Assembly (NCBI RefSeq): GCF_040581485.1
Contig: NC_090133.1
Coordinates: 13,268,001-13,332,000, forward strand
Direction: 5' to 3'
Origin: Linepithema humile
Taxonomy: Eukaryota > Arthropoda > Insecta > Hymenoptera > Formicidae
Length of the DNA stretch: 64,000 nucleotides
Shown: one piece after another, positions 9,481 to 20,540 of the stretch
Position numbering within the stretch: the first letter of the stretch is position 1
How the letters are laid out: each line of letters starts with the position of its first letter
Made by a program: the position numbers and the translations under genes
The notes under the pieces: model-generated
What the model saw: the letters and a program-made list of their open reading frames with translations, nothing else
Told to the model about the DNA's origin: nothing
The model's database searches: none

Positions 9481-10935
9481 TTGGAAACGGACGGAAACAC
9501 ACCTAGAGCCTACGGTTTGCCAAAAATCCATAAAGAAGGATATCCTCTCAGAGTAATAGTATCATCGATTAATAGCCCGTTATATAAGATAGCTAACTTT
9601 TTACATGGAATCCTTGCAAACAATGTACCTAATTCGAAAAGAAACATAAAAAATAGTTTTGATCTAGTTGAAAAGTTGAATGGTGTTTTTTTAGAATCGG
9701 ATCATTGCCTTGCTTCTTTAGATGTTGTTTCTCTTTTTACGAACATTCCTGTTGAAAAGGCAATAGAAAGCATAAAAAACAGATGGGAATGGATTAGAAG
9801 GTACAATTCCATACCAATAGAAGAATTTTTAATTGGTATCAATTTAGTTTTAAATTCAACGTATTTTAGTTTTAATAAAGTAATTTACAAGCAAATTTTT
9901 GGCACTCCAATGGGTTCTCCTCTCTCTCCAATAATAGCAGAATTTGTGTTACAAGATTTGGAAAATTCAGCAATCGAACGTCTACCTTACAAATTACCGT
10001 TTTATTTTAGGTATGTTGACGACATACTATTTACGGCTCCAGAAAATCATTTAGACGAAGTTTTGGAGACATTCAACTCAATGCATAGCAGATTACAATT
10101 CACATTGGAAAAGGGAATAAATAATCATATCAATTTCCTAAACGTTAAACTAATATCGGAAAACAATTTTATTAAATTTGATTTGTTCCACAAACCTACT
10201 TTTTCGGGCAGATATTTAAGTTTTTATTCGCATCATCCCATGGCACACAAAAAAGGTGTTATCATTGGCTTATTTGACAGAGTTGTAAAGTTAACACACC
10301 CACAATATTGGCACAAGAACATCGAGGAAATGATTTCCCTACTTTTAATTAACGGCTATCCATTGGAATTAATTTTTAATAGTATTAACGAAAGACTTAA
10401 AAAATTTAGCAATAATTGTTGTAATAAAAACAAAAATAGCAATGATAGAACGGGTTATTTTACGATACCATATATAAAAGAAACTTTTGATAAATTCACA
10501 CGGAACATGAAAAAATACAATCATTATTTAGCCTTTTCGTGTAACAATAAACTTAATAGGTTTATAAAAACAGGGAAAGACATCATTGAATCCATGAGCC
10601 AATGTGATGTAGTATATAAGGTAACGTGTCATGATTGCGAGGCTAGTTATGTGGGACAAACAAAGAGAAAATTGAAAACTAGAATTAAAGAACACAAGTC
10701 GGATATAAATAAAAGAACGGGATCCCCTTCTGTCATTTCTTGTCATAGATTAGAAAAAAACCATGAAATGGATTGGGAGAATGTAGAAATATTAGACAAG
10801 GAAATGTCTTATAGCAAAAGGCTTATTTCCGAGATGTTGCACATAAAACGGCAAAAAACGAGTCTCAATAAGCAGAACGATACTGAGTTACTGCCAAACT
10901 TGTATCTGCCAGTTCTCAATTTGTTTACTGCTTAA
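9481..10935 (+). pseudogene. Penelope-like RT with GIY-YIG nuclease, N-truncated
   Basis: An uninterrupted 484-codon frame. It opens with TPRAYGLPKIHKEGYPLR, a PLE reverse-transcriptase motif. Then come SLDVVSLFTNIP, GTPMGSPLSP and the catalytic YVDD (about residue 180). A CxxC linker (CHDC) follows, then the GIY-YIG region SYVGQTKRKLKTRIKEH (about residues 393-410). The extreme N-terminus of a typical PLE protein is missing, and the frame begins at the palindrome axis with a non-ATG codon. By family, it synthesises cDNA at a nick made by its own nuclease. Truncated, but with no internal stop. Confidence 0.85.
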
Positions 10936-11481
10936 AGATCACTCACTCTCCCACCACGAATCTCCTTCACATACGAGTTCTTTAATATATCCTCTATTAT
11001 ATTCAACTAGTTTGCCATGTCCACTCAAACGACACGGACCTCCAATATCATTTTTAGCAAACTGACTCGTTACACCGAATTTAGTTTTGGTTCTTAGTTT
11101 TTTTTAAAATAAGAAAGTTTACACGAAAACACAACATGACGGTACTGCTATGCATTGAGGTAAGAATATTTTTAGTAATTTTAATAAATAACAAGTAATA
11201 TAAAGATAAAAGTAGACATTGGTTCATGCTGGTTTTAGAATAATTGCAATCAACCACAATTCAAGTCTTAAAAAGGACATCGTGTATGTTTAATGTAAAA
11301 CATGATTTCCTTCCTGATGATCTTAAGATTGGTGTTATTAGAAGAGGCATGACTTTCAAGATGTGTTGTCCTTCTAAACAATTTTTAAATGTAACGAATA
11401 TAAGAAGATTGTAATATCCGAATTAGTTTTATAAGTAACGATTGTTTATTAATATGTTCCGAATTTTATAATAACTAACTA

Positions 11482-11516
11482 CTGAAGATGACCACAACCA
11501 GATGGTCGAAACGTCT
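11482..11516 (+). ncRNA. Hammerhead-like ribozyme motif, PLE right arm
   Basis: Twin of the motif at 8534-8564: CTGAAGA, a GACCA/TGGTC stem, then GAAAC. The second PLE (38046-38075) has the same layout with a different but still paired stem II. Confidence 0.42.
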
Positions 11517-11666
11517 AGATTGACCTAAACATTTGTTATAATATATCAATAAATTAAGCACGAAAATCCAGCTTGGGCTCTGTAGCTTGTTGTTAATAAT
11601 TTATTTGAATAATTTGAGCCAATATTATAGTTTTAATTTATTTAATAAATTTTTTTTTTAAATTTA

Positions 11667-11954
11667 TTAAGTGGAAATATTTCAATAGATTTCTATGTCA
11701 CCCATGAGGTACTAATACTGACACGTTTTTCAAAAAGTGGTTTCTATCTACATTATTGCATCAATTGTTCATTTTCATAAAAGGCCAAGAAAATCTAATT
11801 AAGAAAATCTTTTTTATATATATATTTTTTTAATTAAGAATTTATTTTTATCTTTAGTGGAATAGGTTTACGGGGGAAACCACTTAAAAAAAAAACGCGT
11901 CAGCATTAGTATCTCATGGGTGACGTAGAAATCTATTGAAATATTTCCACTTAA
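11667..11954. mobile_element. Foldback MITE nested in the right arm
   Basis: Inverted ends TTAAGTGGAAATATTTCAAT, followed inward by a CACCCATGAGGTACTAATAC-type block in both arms. It is present only on the right side of the surrounding palindrome, so it inserted after the palindrome formed. The inner block resembles the CACCCATGAGGTGCCACTAA module of the hAT elements at 17.4, 31.3 and 42.7 kb. Confidence 0.7.
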
Positions 11955-12301
11955 TAAATTTAAAAATAAAAAATTTATTTTTAATAAATTTAAAAATAAA
12001 AAATTTATTTTTAATAAATTTTAATACATTTTTTAAAATTTTAATAAATAGGGAGAAGAACCCACTCATAATCAGATAGTGTCGCTCCTAACGCTCGGCG
12101 GCGCAGGCCCTAGCGGCTGCGGCGCGCGCGGTAAGGAGAGGAAAGGAGGCGTATACCACGAAAATCGGCTGAAATGTTCAGACTAATTCCGAGCACTGGT
12201 TTAAACCAATCATTTCTAACATATTCGCATAGTACTTGGTACACGAAGGCTTTTTTCAAATGTCGAAATAAAGAATTCTTTTTCATCTCCATCATAGCTG
12301 C

Positions 12302-12645
12302 TTAAATATTTTAACGACCCCCTACATTTTGGTTTACACTATCGTAACTTTTGATTGGAAGGTCGTAGTAAACATTTTCAAAAATCATTGTTCTCGTCTT
12401 GGAAAGCTCTTTTAAACGAGTCTCCACTCGATCCATAGTGCCATTTAATATTTTCCACCCCTATTCTATTCTTTCCCTCTCCCTAGGGCGTCGGAGACGA
12501 TCCACACCCATTCCGAAAAATAGTTTTTTTGAAAACTGAACCCGTGTTTCACCGTTTTTCGATATTTTAACTTTTGATTTTTACCACTTTTGGCACAAAC
12601 TCTTCGGAAAAGTCTACCACTGAAGTGGTTAACTAATCAGAATTA
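12302..12645 (+). repeat. Dispersed repeat R2, right part
   Basis: Matches 47205-47545 (AAAAATCATTGTTCT, CCATAGTGCCATTTAA, CACCGTTTTTCGATATTT). Non-coding. Confidence 0.78.
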
Positions 12646-12750
12646 AGTTTGGGTTAAATTAGAGTTTTTTGGGGTGGGGGTGCCGCTCCTTCCCTGCCCA
12701 CGCGTGAATGTTGTAAACAGATTCTTTTAAGCAAATAATAACAGATTATG

Positions 12751-12943
12751 CACTTTGCTGTTCGCAATATCAGTTTATAACACCAAAAGAAGAGAACATT
12801 AAAATTGTGAAACTTTAATTTGTTATATTTCCTAAACCAATGCCATCCCCAACTAATTTTTGCGGGGAATTATTCAAAACAATTTCCCCTACAACTATAT
12901 CTAAATGGCGACAAAATCGATGAAGTGTGACCTAAAATGCATA
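12751..12943 (-). repeat. Dispersed repeat R1, copy 2
   Basis: Inverted copy of 1194-1380, diverged by several substitutions. Confidence 0.75.
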
Positions 12944-13505
12944 TTTATCTAATATTATACATATACCTATACACTTATATATATAAAAGAACATACGCGG
13001 AATAAAATGTGACTTTATTTTTAAGAAAACAAGTATTGAAGAATAAAAGAAAAAAAATATTAAAAATTCTCTTTTTTTGAGAAAAAGTACTTTTTACCAT
13101 ACTTGTAGTTACATAAATGCATCATATACTAAGTAAAAAGAAAACAATTTTAATTCTCAAAAATTAAATTTATTAAATTGTAAATATTTATTAATCTATA
13201 TTAAATTTTATTTTCAAGTTCTTAACGTTTACGAAGCATTTGTGTGATTTTGAGTATTATAAAAAATACGCTTTAATCACATAAATTTAATAATTATTTT
13301 TTCAAAAATCAAGTTGCATCATTGCGTGTATATGTTCATATTTATACATAATTATTTTAGCTTTTTATCTGTTTCTTCTAAAATCATAGCAAAAGAATTT
13401 TTTTACTTAATGTTATGCTTTGATTATTCTGTATGGAAGAGAATAAGTAAAAAAGCAATTAATTAACGTTTAAACACGTTCAGGATAAGGGATCAAAATG
13501 TTCAC
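12944..13505. other. AT-rich DNA, no gene seen
   Basis: No ORF above background, no repeat boundary, no RNA gene seen. Confidence 0.5.
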
Positions 13506-13508
13506 TAA

Positions 13509-13751
13509 GACCCTGCGCACAATAGAGAAAATATTAGAAATAGGAATAAATATTAAATATTAGGAATAGAAAATTGGAATTATTTTATTCCAGAACAAGA
13601 AAATAAGATGTATCAACGTATCATGAATTAAAAATTAAAAATAAGAAATAATTAATACATTTCGTTCTTTTGTTTGAAGTAAAATTCCAAATTCTTCTAA
13701 TATTTGATATTTATTCCTATTCATAATATTTTCTCTATTGTGCGTAGGGCC
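13509..13751. mobile_element. PIF/Harbinger-like MITE
   Basis: Inverted ends (GACCCTGCGCACAATAGAG against GGCCCTACGCACAATAGAG) extend about 60 bp inward and are flanked by TAA on both sides, fitting the 3-bp target duplication of PIF/Harbinger elements. Non-coding, 243 bp. Confidence 0.72.
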
Positions 13752-13929
13752 TAATATTCACAACTAATAACCCAGCGGATTATGTTACTCTGCAAATCAT
13801 GCCCATAACAACCATAGGCGGTCCAAAATGAAATCGTTGTTATCATGTTCTAAACGCGTTAACAAATAGAACCGATCGTGAGCATCGTGAGCACTAGTGG
13901 TACCATGAGCGTGTTTCGGATCGCAGCCT

Positions 13930-14535
13930 TAGCTTCCTCGCATGAGGTCACCACAATCCAGTCTGGAATCGGGCCGTCACTCTTGTCGACCCTTAAGGGT
14001 GACTCTTAAGGTGTCAGCGCAAAATCCGCGGCGGCCGTATGTCAAACTACGCAAATGTCGAGCATTAGCAGCTCGAGGTGGACGTGACAAGGTGAGCCAC
14101 AGAGTCCACGTCACTCTCGTAGATGGCCAACTCGGGAACGAGCGGCGTTGGTGCCAGCGACTCGAGGATGCCGAAGCTCCTCGACGACGACGACGACCTA
14201 CCGGCATTCGCCATCTACCACGGCTTCCGCAATATGCGGAGGATGAGGGAGTACGCGTAACAACGTGCGGCAACATATACTCGACCTCCTCGGATTAGTT
14301 CTCGCTTACGTAAAGACGAATTATCAATTCTGCATCGAGGAAGTGCTGACTCTCGATTGACGGCATCACAATGTCGAGCAGCAACTCATAAATCTATGCG
14401 TCTTCTCGCAGCACGCCAGGACAATTACGACGACGATGCTGTTCCGCGGCGACCTCCTCTACGTGCTCCGCAACTGGCCCGATCACGTCGACAGGAGCAT
14501 CGGCGAAGACCTAGACCTGCTCAACGAGCTGTAAA
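13930..14535 (+). pseudogene. Decayed copy of the 15.0-16.0 kb gene
   Basis: The DNA from about 14190 to 14535 aligns with 15335-15655 (shared GGCTTCCGCAATATGCGGAG, GCGTCTTCTCGCAGCAC, GATCACGTCGACAGG). A two-base insertion after GAGGATGAGGGAG and later stops break the frame. It keeps a segment of about 18 bp after the DLLGL codons that the downstream copy has lost. It shows that the downstream ORF pair was once one continuous frame. Confidence 0.65.
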
Positions 14536-14687
14536 AACAAAAAGCTAACGTGCTTTTTGAACAAGCGCGAAAACTCCCAACGGTGAATCCACCGTGCTTT
14601 CGCTCGCCCATCGACGTCGTCGACTCGGCCAGATACGAATGCCAGATCGGCACGATAGACCGCTAATCTATCAATGTTCTTTTTCAA

Positions 14688-14990
14688 TTGGATGCCGACG
14701 TGCCGTTCGACGAGGAGGAACGGGAGACGAAGACCCGTTCAAGTGGCAGGGAAAACGACGGCCGTCTCCGTCAAGCCTGTCGGACGTTCCTCGGGACAAT
14801 CATATTCCCGGCCGCGCGAAACATGCCGGTAGAGAGCCGCACCGCTTACTACCTGCGGTATGAGATGGACCGCCACTATAGAGTGTACACGAGAAACTTT
14901 CCGATGTTCGCGGAAAATGGAATAAGGACTCTCCTGGCCGCGGAACGAAATCTCCGCGAACGCGGCAGGTTAACATACATGTGCCTGTAG
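14688..14990 (+). CDS. Unrecognised 100-codon ORF, GC-rich block
   Basis: Starts MDADVPFDEEERETK and contains RTAYYLRYEMDRHYRVYTRNFPMF. Amphipathic, no transmembrane segment, no low complexity, so it reads like real protein. I do not recognise the family. It may be the end of a longer frame, because related sequence lies upstream in another frame from 14594. High GC compared with the flanks suggests recent acquisition, for example from a virus, but that is inference. Confidence 0.4.
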   Translation: MDADVPFDEEERETKTRSSGRENDGRLRQACRTFLGTIIFPAARNMPVESRTAYYLRYEMDRHYRVYTRNFPMFAENGIRTLLAAERNLRERGRLTYMCL

Positions 14991-15033
14991 ACGTACCAGC
15001 ACGGCATGCGTATGGATAAGCTTCCCGCCAAGG

Positions 15034-15441
15034 ATGTACGTCAACAACTTGGCGGAGGTTTCCCATGCGCATGTTGACGTGGTACAAGTACATCGCGCTG
15101 ATACCGTGCGCACGGAGGACGGCGCACCCGTCCTCGTCCACCTCGCTGCGCCGCTAACGCGGTTGTACTGCAACGTGCTTTATCTCTGCGGTGGCGGCAG
15201 GAAGTTAAAACGATATCGCGTCGGCTTCCTGGCCGATTACGGGCATTTCGCGGTCAACGCAACGCCCGCCACGATCACGACGTACGCGCAAATGTACAAT
15301 TCCGCGACCAAGTTTTTTTGGCCCGGCGACGCCGGCGATCTACCGGCGTTAGTCATATACCGCGGCTTCCGCAATATGCGGAGGATGAGGGAGGCGCGTA
15401 ACAACGTGCGGCAGCATATACGCGATCTCCTCGGCTTATGA
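15034..15441 (+). CDS. Unrecognised ORF A, GC-rich block
   Basis: 135 codons starting MYVNNLAEVSHAHVD and ending VIYRGFRNMRRMREARN...IRDLLGL. Basic C-terminus, no recognised domain. Its stop overlaps the ATG of the next ORF by 4 bp (ATGA). Comparison with 14190-14535 shows that the break is a deletion of roughly 18 bp with a frame change, so ORFs A and B were one protein of at least 330 residues. No introns are evident. Confidence 0.5.
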   Translation: MYVNNLAEVSHAHVDVVQVHRADTVRTEDGAPVLVHLAAPLTRLYCNVLYLCGGGRKLKRYRVGFLADYGHFAVNATPATITTYAQMYNSATKFFWPGDAGDLPALVIYRGFRNMRRMREARNNVRQHIRDLLGL

Positions 15442-16022
15442 ATTATGAACTCCATGTCGAGAAGGTACTGACCCTCAACTCTCGGCGCCACAATGTCGAG
15501 CAGTTCCTCCTCGATCTATGCGTCTTCTCGCAGCACACCAGGATGGTTACAACGACGATGCAATTCTGCGCCGACCTCTTCCACGTGCTCCTCAATTGGC
15601 CCAATCACGTCGACAGGTGCACCGGCGAGGACCTCAACCTGCTCGACGAGCTGCACATAGGCATCTTCCAGGCCGACTTGTACGTTCCGCACGAACAAAT
15701 CGTGCGGGTTCAACATGTGAAATTCCAGGTAAATTATTTCGCCCACAGACAGAACTCGTCATACTCTTATGACGCCCAGCGCATCACCTTTATGAACGGT
15801 ATGGAGAACGACTCCGTCACTCACGACGGAGTCGTTCTCCTATTCCTGGCCGGAATGCCGGGTGACGAGAGCAAGACGCATGTACAGTTCTACACGCACG
15901 CGATACCAACTGACGTGATAAACGCGGTCAATCACGTATTCGCCGTCACGCGCGAACTGTGGACGAAGGATCCACTCGAATTCGCGGTCGTGTGTCTCGC
16001 GATCGTGTGTCTCGTCTCGTGA
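15438..16022 (+). CDS. Unrecognised ORF B, GC-rich block
   Basis: 194 codons, starting MNYELHVEKVLTLNSRRHNV. Contains FLLDLCVFSQHTR, NWPNHVDRCTGEDLNLLDEL and a C-terminal hydrophobic stretch FAVVCLAIVCLVS that could be a membrane anchor or chance. Continues ORF A after a frame break. No family recognised. An endogenous viral fragment is one possibility given the GC content, lack of introns and tandem duplication. A decayed transposon-borne gene is another. Confidence 0.5.
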   Translation: MNYELHVEKVLTLNSRRHNVEQFLLDLCVFSQHTRMVTTTMQFCADLFHVLLNWPNHVDRCTGEDLNLLDELHIGIFQADLYVPHEQIVRVQHVKFQVNYFAHRQNSSYSYDAQRITFMNGMENDSVTHDGVVLLFLAGMPGDESKTHVQFYTHAIPTDVINAVNHVFAVTRELWTKDPLEFAVVCLAIVCLVS

Positions 16023-16703
16023 GTCTACTGTCCCTTCTACCGCAGCGCCGAGGCAGCAATCGACGGCACCATACACTGCTACAGCGCAACAGAGCTCCTT
16101 TGTCAATCGACGCCTTTTTTGGTGTTATTTTAAAGAATAGAACGGCCGAGTTGAGAATCGGCACGGTGCAGGCCAAACACAGGGCCCACAATAGTTTTGC
16201 GGAGCCAGTGACTGCAATAGCGGCGGTTGTCAGGAGCGCCTTTCACATTGACGACGAGACGTCCGCCGAGATGTGTTGCACAGAATCAGGGACACTTTTG
16301 AGTTAGTGCCCCAGAGTCTGTGTAACACGTCGGCACACAGACTCCACATCAGCCGGAGTCCAGTAAATAATGGCGCATGTAAAACGTTGCCTAATGGCCG
16401 CAAGCTCGACGCAAAATACTTACGCCAGAGTTTGAGGAGCTTGCGAACCTCAAAACGTCGACGCGAGTCAAAGCGTTATGCAGTCGACAGCGGCGGCGGC
16501 AGCAGCGACGGCGGCGGCAGCGGCGACGGTGGCGGCGGCGGTGCCTTCTCGGAGGAACAGCGATTCTGTTCATTTGACTCTATTACGCGCAATCACTAGC
16601 CGTACGGTGTGTGTGTGCGTACGTATGTGAGCGGTGCCCGCAAGTGTACGACTGGTGCGAATGATCGACCGTGCGACAACTCTGCAGAGGTAAGCGGTAA
16701 AGA
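16023..16703. other. GC-rich DNA with a GGC-rich run
   Basis: Holds a GGC/GAC trinucleotide-rich stretch (16488-16545) and a donor-like GCAGAG/GTAAGC near 16685, just left of the large hAT element. No gene is supported. The overlapping frames in both directions are repeat artefacts. Confidence 0.4.
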
Positions 16704-17690
16704 CAGTGCTGCAAGATCGAGCATCCTGCAACAGAGCAACATGAGGGGAACGGCCCCCACCATGCGGGCACTACACAAGCGAGAACCGCACGTCACGCGT
16801 CCGTGTGCGCACGCGTCAGCGTAGCATGCTATACTTTGTCACTTCCCCAACCCGCGAAAAATGCTAAGAAGCCAAGCGTTTTTAATCGAGTAAGGCGAAT
16901 CGCTCGAATAATAAAGATTCCGTCTTCTAGACCTGTATCTTGCAACTTGTTTTTTTTCTTTTTTCGCATTTCTTTTTAACGCACAATCTAATGCACAATC
17001 GAGTAAATAATTAAATAAATTTTTTTTCTAAACAGTATTATTTTATATTCATTAAAAATATACGCATAAGTTAAATTATTAACTGTTGAAAAAGATATTA
17101 ATTTGCTATGACTTGTCAATAGAAAAATAAAATATAATTTTACAATTTTTCAACAAAATGCAACTTTAACATATGCCAAAATTATTAATAAATATAAAAT
17201 AATACTTTTTTGTCGAAAACATTATTAAATAATTTGATTGATTACTGTTAGAAACTCATGTGCAAAAAAAGTTGCAAGAAGCAATTTCCAAACACAATAT
17301 CTTCAACATTTTAGCTAATCGCTTTACCCGTTTAGCCACGCTTGCTACTTGACATTTTCCTCTTTAAACTTAAAAGAAAGATATATTAATAATTTATTAG
17401 TAGTTAATAGTGGCCTTCCACGCCACCCATGAGGTGCCACTAATAGCGCGCTAGATTTTTTTAAAGTGGATCTTCGCCTGTAGCCCTATTATACCACATA
17501 TTATTGCAAAATACCACAAAAAATATATTACTATGTAAATATTATGTATATTACAATATAAAAACTATATGTATATTATAAACATATACATATATATTAG
17601 TATCATATATTAATATCATATTCACGTATAAATAATAGATGTGTATGGTATGCACGCGCGCGCGCGCACGCACATATCTATTACTTATAC
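16704..17690. repeat. Left long TIR of the 15.3 kb hAT element
   Basis: Modular. An outer block with the terminus, then a block (about 16870-17355) that is itself a foldback around AT-rich DNA, then a CACCCATGAGGTGCCACTAA block, then an AT-rich stretch with a CG/CA run. The outer blocks recur in the TIRs at 35.5-38.5 and 41.8-43.6 kb. The foldback block contains a tRNA-like string (AATCGAGTAAGGCGA... followed by a T-run). Confidence 0.82.
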
Positions 17691-17692
17691 TT

Positions 17693-18180
17693 GTGGTCTG
17701 ACATATATAATGCCAGACATGAGGTTTAAATGTTTAAAATATTATGTCTGTAATAAACATGATTTTCTAAACATTTAAAGGTGTGGTCTGACATATAGAA
17801 ATGCCAGACATGATTTCGTAAACATTTAAAAGTGTAGTCTGATATACATGATACCAGACATGATGTTTAAATGTTTAAAATATCATGTCTGTAACAGACA
17901 TGATTTCCTAAACATTTATAAGTGTGGTCTGATATACATGATACCAAACATGATGTTTAAATGTTTAAAATATCATGTCTGTAACAGACATGATTTCCTA
18001 AACATTTATAAGTGTGGTCTGATATACATGATACCAGACATAATGTTTAAATGTTTAAAATATCATGTCTGTAACAGACATGATTTCCTAAACATTTAAA
18101 AGTGTGGTCTGATATACATGATACCAGACATGATGTTCAAATGTATAAGATATCATGCCTGATGTCACAGGCATGTATAG
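17693..18180. repeat. 90-bp palindromic tandem repeat
   Basis: About 5.5 units. Units starting near 17832, 17922, 18012 and 18102 are exactly 90 bp apart. Each contains inverted ATCATGTCTGT / ACAGACATGAT blocks around TTTAAATGTTTAAA. Since 90 is a multiple of 3, a spurious ORF runs through the array. It lies between the TIR and the transposase, where hAT elements commonly carry subterminal transposase-binding repeats. Confidence 0.85.
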
Positions 18181-18264
18181 AATATAAAATTCTATACATC
18201 TGAAAGTGAACAAAGCAAATATTAGCAATGAGCAATGCAATAATAAATTTTATTTTAAACATTA

Positions 18265-20540
18265 TTATTGCATATCATTAGACGAGGAGGGACCAGCAAT
18301 TTCATTAATATCTGCAGCATATAGTGTTAGACGACTTTTATCTTTTTTAGGACATGCAGAATACAATTTGTCCGCGGACATTAGAGACAAATGCTTTTCT
18401 TTAATTTCTATGTCTATAGCTGTTTCCCCTCTCGCTTTCAATGCTGACTTAAGCACGCATGTAGCATTGACACTGACAGATAAAAGTGGATTTCGTTTTT
18501 CCGTTTTTATATCTGGCAGAAAGGAAAAGATTCTTTCTGAATCGGCATTAGAATTTGGTAGCGATCTTATAGCATTCAAAAGACACATTAAATTTGGATA
18601 TTGATGAGTGCGTTGGAAAATTTGTTTCCACATGTCATCAAAATTCAACATTGATAGAATATCTTTTTCTGCTTCTGTAAAGCTTTGATGTAAAGCAAAC
18701 CATTCTTTTCTTGAACTGTTTTCGTTAAACCCGCCAATAGTCTGAGCGACAAAAGAAACATCATTAAATGAAGTTTCTCTATTAATACGTAAAGCTGTGT
18801 CCGGTTCAAAAATTTTTAATTTTGATAAAAATTTGTCATTTATTGGTAATCTTTTACAAATTTCTTGGGCAGCAGTTATGTAAAATTGCAAACAGTTCTC
18901 TCGAACTATTGCAACTACGTTTGCGTGTCCCTCTGTTATCAACTCGTTAAGATATTTTTCACATTCATCTCCTAAATATACTTCGTTAGAAGATTTTTGA
19001 TTTTCTTTGTTGGAAAATTCAAAATTATTACTTATATTTTGTAAAAGTTCTGACTTTAAGAAATGTTTACAAATAATGGTTAGGAACTGAAATGATTTCG
19101 GCTGCAATAACTGTATTCTTGTTTCTAGAGCTTGGAAAAATGCATTAAAAACATTTTAAAAATGTAAAATATGTTTTAAAAATAATAAATATGCTTTTAT
19201 ATCAAGTTTTTGCATTATAGATAATAAATTTTGTCCAGACTTTGTTCTTTCACTCATTACCATTTCTTTTAAAAAATGCTCGACAGTATCCCAATACTCT
19301 AGAAGTCTTTCAATACATGAATGCCGAGAAAGCCATCGTGTGTCGGACAACTTTAAAATTTTTCGGTTTGCTTCCTGAAAACATTCACAAAATTCTTCAA
19401 AAATAGCTGATCGTTTTGGACTACTGTTAATATAACTTGCTATTTTTTTTACCAATTCCTCGCAATAGTCTGGGATCTTACCACATGCAGTATGTGCAAC
19501 AAGTGCAGCGGAATGACATGGGCATGAAAATGTTAACAAATTTTTACATTTTTTTTCAAGTTTTGTTTTAAATGATGAATATTTACCCGTCATGACGGGC
19601 GCATTGTCGCATGACAAGGCAACAATATTTAAAAATGGAATTTGCAGTCTATACATTTTTCGTTTAAAAACATCAAATAATTTTTCCGCACTGCTATTCC
19701 TTGCATCAATATCTATTAATTTGACTAATTGCGAGCGAATGTCTAATGTTGGATCAACATACCGAACATGAAACGTCATCCATTTTTGATTAGAAATGTC
19801 AGACGTTTCATCAATAAAAATAGTAAATTTAGTATTTTGAATAATATCGACTACACGATCCGTTTCAACCGGACACAACACGTTCGAAATAATTTTTTGA
19901 CATTTAGTCCGACTCATTTTCATGTTTTGCAATACGTCAGAATCTTTTCCTATTTGTTGGAAAAAAGTGAGAATGTCTGTCGCAGTTTGATGCGAAATGT
20001 TTTTCTCAGCGATGAAAGCAGCGTATCGAATTTCTGCAGCTTTCTTTCGCTTATCGAACGACAAAATTGATTCGTCCGGCATATTGACATCTTCGTCTGT
20101 ATTTTTCGTTTCCATATTAACATTTTTAGTAATTGTTAAATGTGCTATTGATTGTGCATGACGAGAAATACATGACATTTTAGCAGTAAGATATTTCACA
20201 CAAGGAACAAAAACATAATGTTTTATCGTGTGATACTTCGCGTAACCATGGTTGAAAGTACTCTATTTCTAACCATTGTGGTTGAAATTTTAATGTCTTA
20301 GAAATATTTTTTTCTACAGTAATATAATTATTATTTAATAACAAAGATGTGTCTTCTTTAATATTACTTTTGTGATACGTAGAATTTGCATGTCTAGAAA
20401 TGCTCGTGTTGCAAGAAATATTTTTATCACATATAATGCAATGAAATAAACTGTCATCTAATGGTACTTTTTGTATCCAATATTTATATCTATCATCGCG
20501 AAGCGAAGCTTCTGAAAAGCTTCGCTTGCATTTTTTTTTA
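18265..20540 (-). pseudogene. hAT transposase (ZBED5/ZNF862-like), broken
   Basis: Read from right to left. The N-terminal part upstream of 20199 has two BED-like zinc fingers (CIICDKNISCNTSISRHANS, then CSLC...ISRHAQSIAH across a one-base frame break near 20197). Then come the first catalytic D (IFIDETSDIS), the second D (LSCDNAPVMTGK), a CPCHS motif, a TRWLSRH helix, and the C-terminal dimerisation domain with LPNSNADSERIFSF. A TAA interrupts it at 19156-19158, with 16 codons in frame before the next ATG-like segment. Roughly 640-750 residues in all, the usual size for this group. It mobilises the surrounding element by family. Now inactive. Confidence 0.85.

Larger units (their letters stand above)
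8437..11624 (+). mobile_element. Penelope-like element with inverted arms
   Basis: The left arm (8437-9447) is the inverted copy of the right arm (10599-11624). The right arm holds the last 112 codons of the ORF plus about 690 bp of 3' flank. The unique centre is 9448-10598. Penelope-like elements often carry partial inverted or tandem copies from target-primed reverse transcription. A hammerhead-like motif is present in each arm. Confidence 0.82.
8231..12198. mobile_element. hAT-like foldback element carrying a PLE
   Basis: Inverted termini CAGTGCTCGGAATTAGTC are flanked by an exact 8-bp duplication GTTTAAAC (8223-8230 and 12199-12206). The length of the duplication and the CAG...CTG ends fit the hAT superfamily. 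There is no hAT transposase inside. The centre is a Penelope-like element with inverted arms, so nearly the whole 3968 bp is palindromic. The terminal family recurs as a compact MITE at 47781-48211 and as a half copy at 49495-49741. Confidence 0.85.

Noticed and set aside
15516..16191. Minus-strand ORFs opposite ORFs A and B
   Set aside because: GC-rich antisense frames. The plus-strand frames are supported by the duplicated copy.
17848..18099. 83-codon ORF with repeated MIPD.MFKCLKYHVC units
   Set aside because: The 90-bp repeat is a multiple of 3 and stays open by chance.
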